Of a stretch of 64,000 nucleotides of DNA, positions 61,699 through 64,000 are shown in pieces. The position numbers and the translations under genes are program-made. Under the pieces are notes generated by a model, which worked only from the letters and a program-made list of their open reading frames with translations, was not told the origin of the DNA and searched no databases. The number at the start of each line of letters is the position of its first letter. Position 1 is the first letter of the stretch. Source of the DNA: Marsupella aquatica (lineage: Eukaryota > Marchantiophyta); NCBI GenBank assembly GCA_973895155.1, contig OZ316897.1:15314001-15378000 (forward strand), written 5' to 3'.

Positions 61699-63400
61699 AT
61701 GCCTGGGAGGTGACGAGGTTTTTTCATGACAGGTGTTTTCCAGCGTTCATTGTCGATGGTACATTCAGAGTTTCATTGCATGAAACTCGATTGTGTGTGG
61801 CTGAGCGGATAGGTTAGTGAGAGGGCATTCTAACGGTGGTTAGAGCTCGCTGATCGGTATCCGTGGTGCAGAGGAATTGAAGTTTGTATTGTTCAGGGTT
61901 TATTCGTGTTCGACGGTATTTCGGGGGAGAAACCAGAGATCGTTTCTTCAACGGTGTGAGCTGTGCGGTGTGCGGGGCGTCGCATGTGATAGTTCAAGTT
62001 GAAGGTTGGAGCGTGCTGGTCGTTTTTGTATCTAGTTTGCTGACGTTTGCGGAACGAGTGCGTCGTGACGAGTGAAGGAGGCGTTCTGGTTTTTTGACAA
62101 GCTATGGTGCTTGTTTTTCCCTGAACCGGATTACTCGTCGTGACGCTTGACTCGGAGGAAGAAACGCGAAGTGCTGAGGCTCAACGGAGAGATCGTGGCG
62201 AGACGGTCGTTTTGAGTCCGGGATTGGCACTTGACGCGGAGTGAAGGCGACGCAACAGAAGTTCTTTCTCTGGTGGAGCTTCAGACGTGCCGGTGCAATT
62301 CAGAAACATTTTCATGTCGGCGGTCATCACTTTTCTCATTGGAAACCAAAGCGGAGGCGGCTAAGGTTTGTAACACGGCCTTTGTGTCATTTTGGGCACA
62401 TTTTTAAGGTTAGTTTAGGGCATTTTTTGCCCCAATACGGCCCCAATACCCGACAAACCAGGTTTGCCATACGCCCCGGCACGCACACCGGCCTCCCACA
62501 CCCCCTTAAGCGTGAAAACATGCTTTTTTGGGCCCAAATACGGCCAAAAACGCCCATATACGGCCCAAAAACGCGAAAATACGCGCGTTTTGACCCCTTT
62601 AAACCCGTTTTTTTCACATTTTTTGTTGTTTATACGCGATTCTGGCCATGAATACGCGCGCGTTGCCGCAAATACGCACGCCTTTGCCAGGGGCTTTAAG
62701 ACCCCTTTAGAGTGAGTTTTTCTGAATTTTTTTTCTCTCCTCCTCCTCATTGGTTGTGCCTCATCCCGGGCCTCCGTTTTAACCGCTCCGACAGGGGGAA
62801 CGCCCCCCTGTGAGCCCTGTTGGATTGTGCGGGAATATTCCCAAAAAATAGAGAGCTGTTTTTTGGCCGTCACACAAAAATTCTGTCCGCCGTACGGTAA
62901 TTTTTTTGGTTCTTTTTTGGTGAGGACGTTGCCACTGGAGTTAGCAATGCGGCGCACCGATCACATCGCGATTCCAACGATAGGTTGTACTTGGTATTTC
63001 GGTTATTCTCTGAGGTGGTCAAAACGGTGGAGTTTCCCAAGGTTTTACCCACCCCGACCAAAATTTGAATAACTTTTCCGTCGAATTTTGATTTTGATTT
63101 CGGATTTCAGTATCGGACTCCTAGCTTCGTGGGCTACGCGGCGGTGTTGAGTTTTGAGTTTTATGAGAAGTTTCAAAAAAAGACGTTTTTTCGTGATTGT
63201 TTCATATGAGTGACTCGGAGGATACTAGAAGAATTGGCATCGGTGGAGCTTCAGGATCGTGACGGTTAGACGGAGAGTCTGAGGAGGAGCTGCTACCGTT
63301 TGAGGAGGAACTTATAACACCGGTACGATCACCGGTGCGGCGTGCAGTGGAGGAAGTTGTGTTACTACCAGAGCTGTCGGTAGTAGGGAAGAAGAGGGAG

Positions 63401-63994
63401 ATGGCTAGATTTGGAGGAGTGAAGTTTGAGGTGGAGAAGTACGATGGTCGTACTGATTACTTGCTCTGGGAGAAGCAAGTGAAGGGTGTTCTACGGGCCA
63501 TGGGCTTAGCTCATCTGCTTTCATCGCGAGAGCAGTATGATGGAGAGGAGGAGATTTCAGTGAGGCAATGGAGACAGGAGCAGGTGATTGCTGTCAATGC
63601 AGTGATGCTATATCTCAAGCCGCACATCATCAAGCAACTGGATGATTATGCAAATTGCGCGACACTGTTCAAGGCTCTAAGAGAGAAGTACTACCGGGAA
63701 GATACGTCAGACCGGTTGTACAAGAAGTCTCTCTTGATGAGCCTCAGGCTCAAGAAAGGGAGTAAGATGCAGGATCACCTGGATGAGTTTGACAGTCTAG
63801 CGGTTGATCTGTCAAACCTGGGAAAAGGAGTTGAAGATGAGGATAAGGCCTTGCTTCTGCTAAGCTCCTTACCGCCGTCATATCAGGGCTTGAAACAGGT
63901 GCTCTTGTACAGAGATCTGAAGTCCATTTCGTATAATGAGGTGGTAAGCTCTTTATTGTCTGATGATGCTCAGAAGAAGTTGGGTCAATCATAG
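63401..63994 (+). pseudogene. Copia gag protein (UBN2-type), ends at an early stop
   Basis: First ATG at 63401 gives MARFGGVKFEVEKYDGRTDY, the usual start of plant copia gag, followed by LLWEKQVKGVL, LFKALREKYY, LLMSLRLKKGSKMQDHL and LLSSLPPSYQ. These are the conserved blocks of the UBN2/retrotrans_gag domain. Gag normally continues into a CCHC knuckle and, in copia, into pol in the same frame. Here a TAG stands at 63992-63994 right after KKLGQS, so the copy appears truncated. The open frame also extends upstream to 63335 without an ATG. Confidence 0.8.
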
Positions 63995-64000
63995 ACAGCA

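Larger units (their letters stand above)
61341..64000 (+). mobile_element. Ty1/copia-type LTR retrotransposon, 5' part, cut by window edge
   Basis: LTR 61341-61684, primer site 61687-61698, then a leader of about 1.7 kb and gag from 63401. Pol and the 3' LTR lie outside. It points away from the element at 1-804, which reads leftward. The LTR is close to the solo LTR at 38334-38680, so the family was recently active. The leader has an unusual C- and ACGC-rich tract (about 62420-62660). Confidence 0.92.

Noticed and set aside
62241-62957. Long overlapping ORFs on both strands in the copia leader
   Set aside because: They arise from the ACGC/CGGCC repeat tract, show Arg/Pro/Lys low complexity, and have no domain.

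Overview
The window is nuclear DNA of a land plant. The genes contain introns with GT-AG borders, and the intergenic DNA holds Ty1/copia LTR elements, a plant-type LINE and many tandem repeats. One gene is a CCDC40 homologue, a structural protein of motile 9+2 axonemes. Plants keep it only if they make flagellated sperm, so the source should be a bryophyte, lycophyte, fern, or cycad/Ginkgo-type plant rather than a flowering plant. I cannot name the species. The assignment rests on protein motifs and exon phases read by eye, with no database search.

Layout: 1-804 is the 5' end of a copia element on the minus strand (leader, primer site, LTR). 805-3000 is repeat-rich. 3000-8925 is a 5'-truncated, inactivated LINE on the minus strand with an 11-bp target duplication. 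9523-16103 (minus) is the CCDC40 gene, nine coding exons. 16104-20551 is gene-poor. 20552-23684 (plus) is a flavin-containing monooxygenase gene (FMO-A, five exons). 25110-25790 is a decayed, internally amplified LTR. 28008-32764 (plus) is a KUP/HAK potassium transporter. 33411-35036 (minus) is an intronless 541-codon ORF of unknown function. 36584-39400 holds SINE/LINE-like pieces and a solo LTR with an exact 5-bp target duplication. 39990-42788 (plus) is a second FMO (FMO-B) with the same exon plan as FMO-A. 42789-56700 is mostly repeats: inverted repeats, a GA-rich minisatellite, a three-copy 285-bp array with a conserved reading frame, and a few weak small ORFs. 56714-59346 (minus) is a cinnamoyl-CoA-reductase-like short-chain dehydrogenase, six exons. 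61341 to the end is the 5' part of another copia element of the same family (LTR, primer site, long leader, gag).

The genes do not form a pathway. The two FMOs are a local duplicate pair now separated by the transporter, the orphan ORF and repeats. The most unusual structures are two interleaved inverted repeats (order A-B-A'-B') at 29949-30037 and 43847-43942, and the 285-bp triplication at 47842-48700. I found no tRNA, rRNA or CRISPR array.
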